Below, one piece after another: positions 17,926 through 25,755 of a stretch of 64,000 nt of DNA. The DNA comes from Mucilaginibacter yixingensis (GTDB lineage Bacteria > Bacteroidota > Bacteroidia > Sphingobacteriales > Sphingobacteriaceae). Under the pieces are notes generated by a model. That model was not told where the DNA came from. It made no database searches and saw nothing but the letters and a program-made list of their open reading frames with translations. The DNA lies in contig NZ_CP160205.1 of the NCBI RefSeq assembly GCF_041080815.1, positions 3,038,001 to 3,102,000 on the forward strand, written 5' to 3'. How positions within the stretch are numbered: position 1 is the stretch's first letter; the number at the start of each line of letters is the position of its first letter. A program made the position numbers and the translations under genes.

Positions 17926-19431
17926 ATGGCCGGGCGTTATTTATCTATCTGGTTCCGTCACCTGCTGACTGACCGGCGCACTTTGCAGCAACCGGAGTTG
18001 GCAGATCAACCTTTTGTGCTGACGACTAAAGATCATGGTCGACTGGTAGTAACTGCCGTTAACCCACAGGCCACCAAGTACGGCATTAAACCCGGCTACG
18101 TAGCTGCCGATGCCCGGGCCATGATACCTGGACTGGAAGTACTGGATCACATCCCCAATCAAAATCAAAAACTACTTAAAGCACTGGGCCTGTGGTGCCT
18201 GCGCTACACCCCTATTGTGGCTATTGACTTGCCCGATGGATTAATACTGGACATTGCCGGTTGCGCGCACCTGTGGGGTAATGAGCGCGATTATTTCAAA
18301 GAGATCATCAACAAACTGCGCAGCAAAGGCTATGATGCCCGCGGCGCCGTAGCAGATACCGTTGGTGCGGCCTGGGCCGTGGCAAGGTATGGCCGGGTCA
18401 CCCCTATCATTGCGTCAGGGCAGCAGCGATCGGCTTTGTTACAATTGCCACCATCTGCCCTGCGCCTAAGCATTGAAAATATTGAGCTGATGCAAAAACT
18501 AGGCTTCCGCACCATTGGGGAGTTTATTGGGATGCAGCGCCCGGTGCTGCGTCGTCGTTTTAAGGATGAATTACTGTTGCGGATAGATCAGGCCGTCGGC
18601 CAGGTGGATGAGCCACTACGCCCCATCAAACAACCCGATCCTTTTCAGGTACGACTACCTTGCCTGGAGCCTATCAGAACAGCCACGGGTATAGAGATTG
18701 CTATTCAGAAATTATTGGAGATGCTATGCGTCCGACTTAACAAGGAAGGCAAGGGACTTCGTACTGGCATCTTAAAAATCTATCGCGTTGATGGCAAAAT
18801 GCAGCAGTTACAGATTGGCACTAACAGGGCATCGGGCAATATCCGTCACTTGTTTAAACTATTTGAATTGCACATTCAGCATATCGAACCCGGTTTAGGT
18901 ATCGAACTATTTATTCTGGAAGCGCCCCGGGTAGATGACGCGACCGACGAACAGGAAGTCCTCTGGACACCCGAAGGCACCAACCTGGAAGCCAACACCC
19001 TGGCCGAATTACTGGATAGGATTACCGGCAAACTGGGCGCAGACGTCATCAAACGCTATCTGCCGCAAGAGCATCACTGGCCGGAAAGATCCATCCGACC
19101 GGCACAAACCCTGGGCGAGCAACCACCTACCAGTTGGCGTACCGATAAGCGCCGCCCCACCCTGCTTTTAAATCAGCCTGAAAAAATTATGGTGACGGCC
19201 CCAGTGCCTGACTACCCACCCATCCTGTTCGTTCACAAGGGGCAACGGCACGACATTAAAAAGGCCGACGGCCCCGAACGCATAGAACGCGAGTGGTGGC
19301 TGGAAGGCGGCGAGCACCGCGATTATTTTATAGTTGAAGACACACAAGGCTGCCGTTATTGGCTGTTCCGCGAGGGGCATTACAATGGCAGCGAGCCCAA
19401 TGATTGGTATTTACACGGTTATTTTGCATGA
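17926..19431 (+). CDS. imuB: ImuB, Y-family DNA polymerase-like protein
   Basis: This 501-residue protein has the DinB/UmuC-like palm and fingers (about 1-230: RYLSIWFRHLL, VTAVNPQATKYGIKPGYVAADARAM, and ILDIAGCAHLWGNE). It also has a little-finger-like part and a C-terminal extension, ending in an ImuB-type tail with REWWLEGGEHRDYFIVED and GCRYWLFREGHY. The active-site acidic cluster of true Y polymerases is not apparent at the N-terminus (RYLSIWFRHLL where catalytic Asp is expected). This agrees with ImuB acting as an inactive adaptor that links ImuA, DnaE2 and the clamp. It starts one base after imuA, and its stop overlaps the dnaE2 start as ATGA, so the three genes are translationally coupled. 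Confidence 0.93.
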   Translation: MAGRYLSIWFRHLLTDRRTLQQPELADQPFVLTTKDHGRLVVTAVNPQATKYGIKPGYVAADARAMIPGLEVLDHIPNQNQKLLKALGLWCLRYTPIVAIDLPDGLILDIAGCAHLWGNERDYFKEIINKLRSKGYDARGAVADTVGAAWAVARYGRVTPIIASGQQRSALLQLPPSALRLSIENIELMQKLGFRTIGEFIGMQRPVLRRRFKDELLLRIDQAVGQVDEPLRPIKQPDPFQVRLPCLEPIRTATGIEIAIQKLLEMLCVRLNKEGKGLRTGILKIYRVDGKMQQLQIGTNRASGNIRHLFKLFELHIQHIEPGLGIELFILEAPRVDDATDEQEVLWTPEGTNLEANTLAELLDRITGKLGADVIKRYLPQEHHWPERSIRPAQTLGEQPPTSWRTDKRRPTLLLNQPEKIMVTAPVPDYPPILFVHKGQRHDIKKADGPERIEREWWLEGGEHRDYFIVEDTQGCRYWLFREGHYNGSEPNDWYLHGYFA

Positions 19432-22400
19432 GCTACAGCGAATTACAGATAACAAGCAACTTTTCGTTTCTACTGGGCGCATCACACCCGGAAGAGCTGG
19501 TAGAGCATGCCATAGAATTAGGTTACCATAAAATAGCCATTACCGACCGTAACACCGTAGCCGGTGTAGTGCGCGCACACATGGCTGTAGCAAACCTAAA
19601 CAAGCAATTAAGGGAACGGGATGAGCCTGAGATAGCTTTTACCACCATCCCCGCTTGCCGTTTAGACCTGGCCGACGGCCCTTCGCTCCTGGCCTATCCT
19701 ACAGATATTACCGCCTGGGGGCGTTTGTGTGCGCTACTCAGCAAAGGCAACCTGCGCACAGAGAAAGGCAAATGCCAGCTTTACCAAGCCGATGTTTTTG
19801 AACATCAGCAGGGCATCATCTTCGTTATTATTCCACCGGGAGAACTGAATGAGGATTTTGATTTTGATGATGATTTTAAACGAGCATTAAAAGTATATCA
19901 AGCCAACATTCACCAACCCCTGTACATTGCCGCCAGCAGGACCTACAACGGCGATGATGCCAAACGTTTATATAGGCTTAATGCTACCGGCATCCCCATG
20001 GTGGCCACCAACGATGTACACTACCACAATGCTGAACGCCGCGAATTGCAGGACGTTGAAACCTGTGTAAAAGAGAAATGCACCATCAACACCGCGGGCT
20101 TTAAACTCCATGCCAACGCCGAGCGCTACCTAAAACCCGTTGAGGAACTACAACGCTTGTTTGCCCACTACCCCGAAGCTATTGAACGTACACGGGAGAT
20201 TGCCGATGCCTGCACCTTCTCATTAGATACGCTGCAATACTTAGAGCCCGAATTTATCAGTCGCGACGGGCGTTCTGCCGACGAGCACCTGGCTGCCTAC
20301 ACGTGGGCCGGTGCAGAGCGCCTGTTTAAAGGCAACGTCCCACAAAAAATAAGAGACCAGATTGCGTATGAGCTGGCATTTTTTGCCAAACGTAAGCTGG
20401 CACCTTACTTTCTGCGCATTTATGAGTACACTAAAAAAGCAGAGGAACTGAAAATACTGTTTCAGGGGCGAGGGTCAGCGGCAAACTCTACCGTTTGTTT
20501 TTGTCTGGGTATTACGCCGGTTAATCCTGATAAAACCACGCTGCTGTTTTCGCGCTTCATGTCAGACGCACGGGATGAATGGCCCGACGTGGACGTAGAT
20601 TTTGAGCACGAGCGCCGCGAAGAGATCATTCAATGGATCTTTGAGGAATACGGTCGCGAACATGCCGCCATTGTGGCCACAGTAACCGAGTTGCGCCACA
20701 AAGGAGCTATTCGGGATGTGGGCAAGGCCATGGGCCTCTCAATCGATACCATTAAACGACTATCGGGCGCGATTCGTGATTTTAGTGAAGACGCCTTTGA
20801 TGAAGAACGCATTACAGAGCAAGGTCTTAACCCTAAAGAACCTTTGTTGCATAAAACCCTGCAATTGACCGAGCAATTGCGCGGCTTCCCACGGCAGTTA
20901 GGGCAACACTCGGGTGGTTTTGTAATTACGCGCTGCAAGCTGGCAGACATTTGCCCCGTGATGAACGCCCGCATGGAGGGCCGCACCCAACTGGAATGGA
21001 ACAAAGATGACCTGGAAGATCTGAAAATATTAAAAGTAGATGTACTGGCGCTGGGCATGCTTACCTGCATCCGTAAGGGTTTCGATATGATAAAGCAACA
21101 TTACGGTGCCGAACTTACATTAGAGAATGTGCCACAGGATGATGCCAGAGTGTATGATATGATCTGCAAGGCAGATACATTGGGGGTTTTCCAGATAGAG
21201 AGCCGTGCGCAAATGTCTATGCTGCCACGCCTCAAACCAAGAGTATTTTATGATCTGGTTATAGAGGTAGCCATCGTACGCCCCGGCCCCATTCAGGGAG
21301 ATATGGTGCATCCATACCTGCGCAGGCGCGAAGGCAAAGAAAAAGAAGAGTACCCAAAAGAAGAACTTCGCCCTATTTTAAGCAGAACCAAGGGTGTACC
21401 CCTCTTCCAGGAGCAGGCTATGCAAATTGCCATTACCGCCGCCGATTTTACCCATGCTGAGGCCGATCAGTTAAGACGGAGCATGGCATCATTTAAATCG
21501 CATGGTATGGTTACCAAGTTTAGGGAAAAACTGGTGAGCGGCATGATGAAGAAAGGGTATGAAGAAGATTTTGCCCAGCGCATTTTCAAGCAACTGGAAG
21601 GGTTTGGCAGCTATGGTTTTCCGGAAAGTCATGCAGCCGCATTTGCGCATTTGGTATACATATCATCGTGGTTAAAATGTTTTTGTCCGGATGTGTTTGC
21701 GGCATCCCTGCTAAACAGTCAGCCTATGGGGTTTTATCAGCCTGCAGAGATTGTGGATGATGCCCGTAACCATGGCGTTAATGTTTTACCGGTGGATATC
21801 AATCACTCGCAATGGAACCACACGCTGGAAGCTCCGCTTAACGGACAAGCGCCTGATATGGCGCTAAAAAACTATTGTTCATTGCGATTAGGTTTCCGGC
21901 TGGTAAAAGGCTTGCGACCTGATGACATGGAACTACTGATTGCCAACGCACCCTATCAAACCATTGCACAGATGACTGCCACAGGCATCCCTCAACCGGC
22001 CCTGCAAAAACTGGCCGATGCCGATGCCTTCCGCTCCATCGGGCTCGATCGCCGGCAGGCATTGTGGGAAATTGCAGCACTGGCCGATGTTCCCATCGCT
22101 ATATTTAAAGATCAGCCTTCAGAAACGCAGTTAGAGGGGCAAATCAGTTTGCCGTTTATGGCGCCATCTGAACATGTGGTAGAAGATATTGCCTCAACCA
22201 GTCTCTCGCTCAAAGCCCACCCGGTTAGCTTTTTACGTTACGAGCTAAATCAACTCAAGGTTACCCCTACCGGGCACATTGCCGAAATGCAGGACGGCAC
22301 CCCGGTAAAACTGGCAGGCATGATTACCGTTAGGCAACGACCAGGAACAGCCAAAGGCGTGCTGTTCATTACCATAAAAGATGAAACCAGCTTTGCCAAC

Positions 22401-22676
22401 CTGGTGGTATGGCAAAAAGTGTTTGATCAATATAAACGCGAAATACTACAGGCCAAACTACTGATGGTAGAAGGCAAACTGCAAAAAGAAGGCGATGTGA
22501 TACATGTGGTGGTGCACAAATGCTACAATATGAACAATATGCTCAGTCAGCTCACCGCACGGCAGCATGAGTTTCCGGCAGTACAACAGTCGCCCGGAAA
22601 TGAGACTGTTACTTCTCCGCAAAAGCGCGAACACCCGGTTACGGAAGTTTTTTATAAGGGACGCAATTTTCAATAG
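19428..22676 (+). CDS. dnaE2: Error-prone DNA polymerase III alpha subunit DnaE2
   Basis: The start is the ATG at 19428, overlapping the imuB stop in ATGA; the longer frame from 19404 would need a TTG start. At 1082 residues the length fits DnaE2. The PHP domain opens with SELQITSNFSFLLGASHPEE and IAITDRNTVAGVVRAH. The palm has the catalytic pair in DVDVDF (Asp389, Asp391) and the third acidic residue in LKVDVLALGML (Asp538). A helix-hairpin-helix region and an OB fold (MITVRQRPGTAKGVLFITIKD split by the domain start) complete it. It copies past damaged bases with ImuA and ImuB. The HxH metal pattern of proofreading PHP domains appears replaced by TSNFS, as usual for DnaE2. Confidence 0.96.
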   Translation: MSYSELQITSNFSFLLGASHPEELVEHAIELGYHKIAITDRNTVAGVVRAHMAVANLNKQLRERDEPEIAFTTIPACRLDLADGPSLLAYPTDITAWGRLCALLSKGNLRTEKGKCQLYQADVFEHQQGIIFVIIPPGELNEDFDFDDDFKRALKVYQANIHQPLYIAASRTYNGDDAKRLYRLNATGIPMVATNDVHYHNAERRELQDVETCVKEKCTINTAGFKLHANAERYLKPVEELQRLFAHYPEAIERTREIADACTFSLDTLQYLEPEFISRDGRSADEHLAAYTWAGAERLFKGNVPQKIRDQIAYELAFFAKRKLAPYFLRIYEYTKKAEELKILFQGRGSAANSTVCFCLGITPVNPDKTTLLFSRFMSDARDEWPDVDVDFEHERREEIIQWIFEEYGREHAAIVATVTELRHKGAIRDVGKAMGLSIDTIKRLSGAIRDFSEDAFDEERITEQGLNPKEPLLHKTLQLTEQLRGFPRQLGQHSGGFVITRCKLADICPVMNARMEGRTQLEWNKDDLEDLKILKVDVLALGMLTCIRKGFDMIKQHYGAELTLENVPQDDARVYDMICKADTLGVFQIESRAQMSMLPRLKPRVFYDLVIEVAIVRPGPIQGDMVHPYLRRREGKEKEEYPKEELRPILSRTKGVPLFQEQAMQIAITAADFTHAEADQLRRSMASFKSHGMVTKFREKLVSGMMKKGYEEDFAQRIFKQLEGFGSYGFPESHAAAFAHLVYISSWLKCFCPDVFAASLLNSQPMGFYQPAEIVDDARNHGVNVLPVDINHSQWNHTLEAPLNGQAPDMALKNYCSLRLGFRLVKGLRPDDMELLIANAPYQTIAQMTATGIPQPALQKLADADAFRSIGLDRRQALWEIAALADVPIAIFKDQPSETQLEGQISLPFMAPSEHVVEDIASTSLSLKAHPVSFLRYELNQLKVTPTGHIAEMQDGTPVKLAGMITVRQRPGTAKGVLFITIKDETSFANLVVWQKVFDQYKREILQAKLLMVEGKLQKEGDVIHVVVHKCYNMNNMLSQLTARQHEFPAVQQSPGNETVTSPQKREHPVTEVFYKGRNFQ

Positions 22677-22852
22677 ATTCATTGCGATTCAACAAAAGAA
22701 CGCTCCGTTAAAATTCAAATCATCATACTGAACCTAAAAACCCTGACTATAACTCATAAACACGTGTAATAAGTTTGTTAAGAAAACACCTATTTTAAAT
22801 TTTATTTATCATTTAATTAACATTGTGTTAACATTGCCTGAAATTTCGGATA

Positions 22853-24223
22853 ATGTTTACCAAACTATTTAGCGCATTTGCCCCTGTGTGCCTAATGATT
22901 GTTTCGGCCAGCGCCCAAACCGTACCGGCATCTGCAGGCTCCCCAAAAGCCACTTTAAAAAAAGACTCTGTTATTGTTAGAGTTGCAGAAACTAAAAAAA
23001 CTGAACCCCAAGCAAGTGCCGACACTACCTGGAAGCCACTAAGACGACTTTGGGGCTACGGCTTTGGCGATTTATATTATGACGCACATGCCGATAAAAC
23101 CAATCGCGGTCCAGAGAACAACTACAATGGTGTTCCAGCCTATCGTAATGCGTTCCAGTTTCGTCGCTTATACCTGGGGTATGATTATGATATTACCCCA
23201 AAGTACAGAGCCGAAGTGTTATTAGCGTCAGAGCCATCTGCAAACACCGGTACCAATGGCACTACAGCTATACAGAACGGAGATAACCTGGTAGACAACA
23301 AAATGGCTTTCTGGATCAAGAACTTTAACCTGCGCGTTCGTGACCTTTGGACCGGTACCGACCTGGTTATTGGGGAAATGGGCACTCCAAGCTTTACGCT
23401 TAATGAACCCGCTGTAAAAGATTTACCGGGCAGCGCCACAAACGCACCAACCACTCTTTCAGAAGCTACCTGGGGATACCGTTCTATTGAAAAAACCATT
23501 ACAGATTTCCATAAAAACAACTCATTTGATTTGGGCTTGGCCCTGCAAGGCTCATTTAACCCCGCTACGAAGACGCTTGGCTACGTGGTCATGGTTGGAA
23601 ATAGCAGCCAGGCTAACTTACTTTCGGCAACCAATGACAACACAGGGTTTTATAAAATAGTTTACGGTGATCTTTGGGGCAAATTTTTTAATAAACATCT
23701 GCTTATTGATTTCTATGCCGACTACCTGAAAACTGCCGGCAGTACAGCCACCATTCCAGAGCAGTCGCATAACATGTTCAAGCTATTTGTTGCATACGTT
23801 AGTCCGGTGTTTTCTGGTGGAGTTGAAGCTTATACGCAAAGACTCACCAACGGTGTAACAGATACCACCACAAAAAGAGTGACCAACGCTACTGTAAACG
23901 GCCTGTCGGTATGGGTGCGTGGTTCAATTATTAAAGGCCGATTGGGTTATTTTGCCCGTTGGGACGGATATAACCCATTCACCAACTATATACGTACCGA
24001 TACTTATACCATGAACACCAATTATGGCTCATATAATCCAAATTATAAAGAAAAGTTCATTACCGCAGGTTTAGATTTTACCACGGCAGGAAACATTCAC
24101 TTTATGCCTAACATATGGTATTTGGGCTTTAAAGATCAGAAATATGCAACCACAGCCGGTTACGTTGGCAACGATCATATCCTGGTATTTCGTAGTACGG
24201 TTTATTTTGCTTTTGGTAAATAG
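22853..24223 (+). CDS. Porin-like outer-membrane beta-barrel protein
   Basis: This 456-residue protein has a signal peptide ending near SASAQ (residue 22). A short charged linker leads to a barrel with alternating aromatic strands from about residue 65 (YGFGDLYYDAH, FQFRRLYLGYDYDITPKYRA). It ends with FRSTVYFAFGK, where the aromatic residues near the C-terminus suit outer-membrane assembly. The plan resembles the OprP/OprO-type porins annotated in Bacteroidota, but the ion or solute is not evident. It stands alone between dnaE2 and tRNA-Arg and has no partner genes. The direct repeat TTAACATTG (twice within 22815-22840) lies just upstream and may belong to its promoter. Confidence 0.7.
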   Translation: MFTKLFSAFAPVCLMIVSASAQTVPASAGSPKATLKKDSVIVRVAETKKTEPQASADTTWKPLRRLWGYGFGDLYYDAHADKTNRGPENNYNGVPAYRNAFQFRRLYLGYDYDITPKYRAEVLLASEPSANTGTNGTTAIQNGDNLVDNKMAFWIKNFNLRVRDLWTGTDLVIGEMGTPSFTLNEPAVKDLPGSATNAPTTLSEATWGYRSIEKTITDFHKNNSFDLGLALQGSFNPATKTLGYVVMVGNSSQANLLSATNDNTGFYKIVYGDLWGKFFNKHLLIDFYADYLKTAGSTATIPEQSHNMFKLFVAYVSPVFSGGVEAYTQRLTNGVTDTTTKRVTNATVNGLSVWVRGSIIKGRLGYFARWDGYNPFTNYIRTDTYTMNTNYGSYNPNYKEKFITAGLDFTTAGNIHFMPNIWYLGFKDQKYATTAGYVGNDHILVFRSTVYFAFGK

Positions 24224-24316
24224 TTAGCTATCAAATAGAAACGTCTCTTATTTAAATAGACACAAGTACTTTACACTGCTATTTGTGTTTATCGCGCTAA
24301 ATTACCATATTTGCAC

Positions 24317-24333
24317 CGCGAAAAAGTTTCGCG
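24317..24333 (+). promoter_or_regulatory. Hairpin in the 5' leader of tRNA-Arg
   Basis: CGCGAAAAAGTTTCGCG has 7-bp perfect arms and a 3-nt loop, ending two bases before the tRNA. A CATATTTG element (24306-24313), close to the -7 consensus, lies just upstream. Transcription probably begins at the hairpin, making it a pre-tRNA leader stem. Confidence 0.5.
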
Positions 24334-24335
24334 AT

Positions 24336-24409
24336 GGTCCCATAGCTCAGCTGGATAGAGCAACTGCCTTCTAAGCAGTAGGTCTCAGGTTCGAATCCTG
24401 ATGGGATCA
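24336..24409 (+). tRNA. tRNA-Arg (anticodon TCT)
   Basis: A 74-nt cloverleaf: acceptor GGTCCCA pairs with TGGGATC (one G-T), the D arm has AGCTCAGCTGGATAGAGC, and the anticodon stem ACTGC/GCAGT holds loop CTTCTAA with anticodon TCT. The T arm has GGTTCGAATCC, and A is the discriminator. CCA is not encoded. It reads AGA codons. Its 3' end is the integration site of the adjacent element; the 17 bp at 24394-24410 recur at 25618-25634. Confidence 0.96.
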
Positions 24410-24410
24410 C
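24394..24410 (+). other. Proximal attachment-site repeat (att) in the tRNA-Arg 3' end
   Basis: AATCCTGATGGGATCAC restores the tRNA gene at this side. It is identical to 25618-25634. Confidence 0.75.
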
Positions 24411-24411
24411 G

Positions 24412-24447
24412 AAAAAGCCTCTTAGAGATGATCTGAGAGGCTTTTTT
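24412..24447 (+). terminator. Rho-independent terminator after tRNA-Arg
   Basis: AAGCCTCT and AGAGGCTT form the stem around a 13-nt loop, followed by a run of six T. An almost identical copy lies at 25638-25671, beyond the distal attachment repeat. Confidence 0.85.
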
Positions 24448-24498
24448 GATGTCAGTAGTTTTCTACACATCATGAAAGTGCTCTATTTAGCGCTTGTT

Positions 24499-24531
24499 GT
24501 TTGCACATAGTTTGCACAAAGTTTGCACAAA
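24499..24531. repeat. Three tandem 11-bp repeats
   Basis: GTTTGCACATA, GTTTGCACAAA, GTTTGCACAAA, head to tail, lie 25 bp before the integrase start. Their position beside att and a tyrosine-integrase gene suggests arm-type integrase or excisionase binding sites; this is inferred. Confidence 0.7.
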
Positions 24532-24555
24532 CAGAATAACCATAACACACAAATT

Positions 24556-24711
24556 ATGGTTACTTACAAAATCTTACTCGACACGAGAAGAGCCAAAGCT
24601 GATGGCACCTACCCTATTCAAATCCGTATCACTAGCAATCGTCAAAGCATTACCTCCAATACAGGAGTATTCGTCAACGACAAACAATGGGAGAGAGTCC
24701 GTCAATGTTAA
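24556..24711 (+). pseudogene. Truncated tyrosine recombinase (N-terminal arm-binding domain only)
   Basis: The ATG at 24556 opens MVTYKILLDTRRAKADGTYP and continues through PIQIRITSNRQ and TGVFVNDKQW. This is the beginning of the arm-type DNA-binding domain of Bacteroidota phage- and transposon-type integrases. The frame stops after 51 residues, whereas such enzymes are near 400; the core-binding and catalytic domains are gone. The break is around 24700, where the sequence passes directly into an unrelated frame with a toxin-like tail. It lies right next to att in the tRNA, the usual place for the integrase gene. Confidence 0.75.
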
Positions 24712-24899
24712 AGACTCGTCCCCTTGTATTCCATTCTGTATATTCGGCCATATCTCTAAATCATATCACCAATATTATTTATGAATTGAAGCCTTTTAAC
24801 CCAAAAGCGGTTCAACAGGGCCTGAATCAACTGATAAATTATATGATGGAATTACAAGCTATGCCTAGATTTAGTGGCAAAGCTTGGGAAACAGTTTAG
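24711..24899 (+). pseudogene. C-terminal fragment of a probable PD-(D/E)XK-type nuclease toxin
   Basis: In the third frame, after the integrase break, 62 codons encode ITNIIYELKPFNPKAVQQG and LNQLINYMMELQ. The pattern YELKPxNPxAxxxGxxQLxxY is typical of the last part of restriction-type nuclease domains at the C-termini of RHS and other polymorphic toxins, with the E-x-K of the active site. The upstream toxin body is absent. A separate gene for a DUF4304-like immunity protein starts 12 bp after the stop, the standard toxin-immunity order. I cannot confirm the family without a profile search, so this is moderately confident. Confidence 0.5.
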
Positions 24900-24911
24900 A
24901 TACTTATTAAA

Positions 24912-25367
24912 ATGAAAAAAGAGGATTTTAAAAAATCATTCAATATCGTCGCAAAATCTTTTGGTTTCGAAAAGGAATTTGGCGGGTGGTTTAAAGAAAG
25001 TACAGAATGCATAATTGTGCTTGATCTTCAGAAATCCAATTATAATAATCTGTATTATCTTAATATAAAAATCTATATACAGAAAATGTTTGGCAATAAT
25101 TACGCAAAAAGTAAAGACCTGGTAAAGAAGAATATAGGTGATGTTTTTTTTAGAGAGCGGGGGAACAGTGAAGTATTTAATTTAGATAATTCAATGACAG
25201 ATACCGAAAGGCTGGATCAATTAAATATCTTTTTTTATTCTATTAATCCATTGTTAAATGCAGCATTAACAAAATCGGGAATAAAGAAATTAGCAGACGA
25301 GAAGAGCCTAACGTTATTGCCAGCAGTAGAAAATGAATTATTACTGCTTTTATCTAAGCAAGTATAA
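24912..25367 (+). CDS. DUF4304-like protein, probable orphan immunity protein
   Basis: This 151-residue cytoplasmic protein has a helix opening MKKEDFKKSFNIVAKSFGFE, a GGWFKESTECIIVLDLQKSN strand pair, YYLNIKIYIQKM and a helical C-terminus. The order F-(x)n-GF-(x)n-LQKS-(x)n-LNI matches DUF4304, which is frequent as an immunity protein beside polymorphic toxins. It is intact and starts 12 bp after the toxin-tail fragment. It would have neutralised that nuclease, and now remains without its toxin. Its AT-rich codon usage differs from nearby housekeeping genes, in keeping with recent acquisition. Confidence 0.6.
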   Translation: MKKEDFKKSFNIVAKSFGFEKEFGGWFKESTECIIVLDLQKSNYNNLYYLNIKIYIQKMFGNNYAKSKDLVKKNIGDVFFRERGNSEVFNLDNSMTDTERLDQLNIFFYSINPLLNAALTKSGIKKLADEKSLTLLPAVENELLLLLSKQV

Positions 25368-25429
25368 CCCACTCTCGCGAACTTATTAGCTCGCGGAGTA
25401 ATCATGACAACAGCTTATAGCTGCACATT

Positions 25430-25454
25430 AAGCCCAGCCACAAACTGGGCTTTT
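25430..25454 (+). terminator. Rho-independent terminator after the immunity gene
   Basis: AAGCCCAG, loop CCACAAA, CTGGGCTTTT. It closes the cassette on the distal side. The rest of the 388-bp space 25368-25755 holds a palindrome, the distal att repeat and a second terminator copy. Confidence 0.8.
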
Positions 25455-25574
25455 CTATTTTCAGACCAACCTATGATCTGCTCGTTTCATTGTCCTTATC
25501 TCCCTATAAAAAGTCAGGAAAAACGTAAAACCACCATCTCTCCCAATCAATCCCTTTTGCGACACTTCGTTAAC

Positions 25575-25593
25575 TAGGAGTTATAAACTCCTA
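25575..25593. repeat. 19-bp palindrome inside the element end
   Basis: TAGGAGTTATAAACTCCTA is perfectly symmetric with a 3-nt centre, 25 bp before the distal att repeat. It could be an integrase or excisionase site or a small terminator. Confidence 0.6.
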
Positions 25594-25617
25594 TTTTCAA
25601 AAAAACTATCGCAACGC

Positions 25618-25671
25618 AATCCTGATGGGATCACAAATAAAGCCTCCTAGAGATGACCTGAGAGGCTTTTT
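25618..25671 (+). other. Distal attachment repeat with duplicated terminator
   Basis: AATCCTGATGGGATCAC (25618-25634) copies the tRNA 3' end, and a near-identical AAGCCTC-(x)-GAGGCTTTTT hairpin follows at 25640-25671. The rest of a tRNA is not present, so this marks the far edge of the integrated segment. Confidence 0.7.
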
Positions 25672-25755
25672 GATATCTATATTCTTCTGTTGCCGGAGTA
25701 GGCGCTAAATCATATTTATAGCTTGAGCAGACGGTCGCTTCAACGCGAATACATC

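Larger units (their letters stand above)
24394..25634. mobile_element. Remnant of an element integrated at tRNA-Arg
   Basis: The 17-bp tRNA 3' end AATCCTGATGGGATCAC (24394-24410) is repeated exactly at 25618-25634, and the similarity continues through the terminator hairpin for some 35 bp more. Between them lie three tandem 11-bp repeats, a truncated tyrosine-integrase start, a toxin-tail fragment, an immunity gene, a terminator and a 19-bp palindrome. The content is visibly AT-richer than the flanks. This is the pattern of an integrative element or genomic island that has lost most of its body by deletion, with the outer att sites kept. Confidence 0.75.

Noticed and set aside
24494..24784. 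Plus-strand frame across the integrase remnant
   Set aside because: It overlaps the arm-type repeats and the recognisable integrase start in another frame, and has no sequence resemblance to a known domain.
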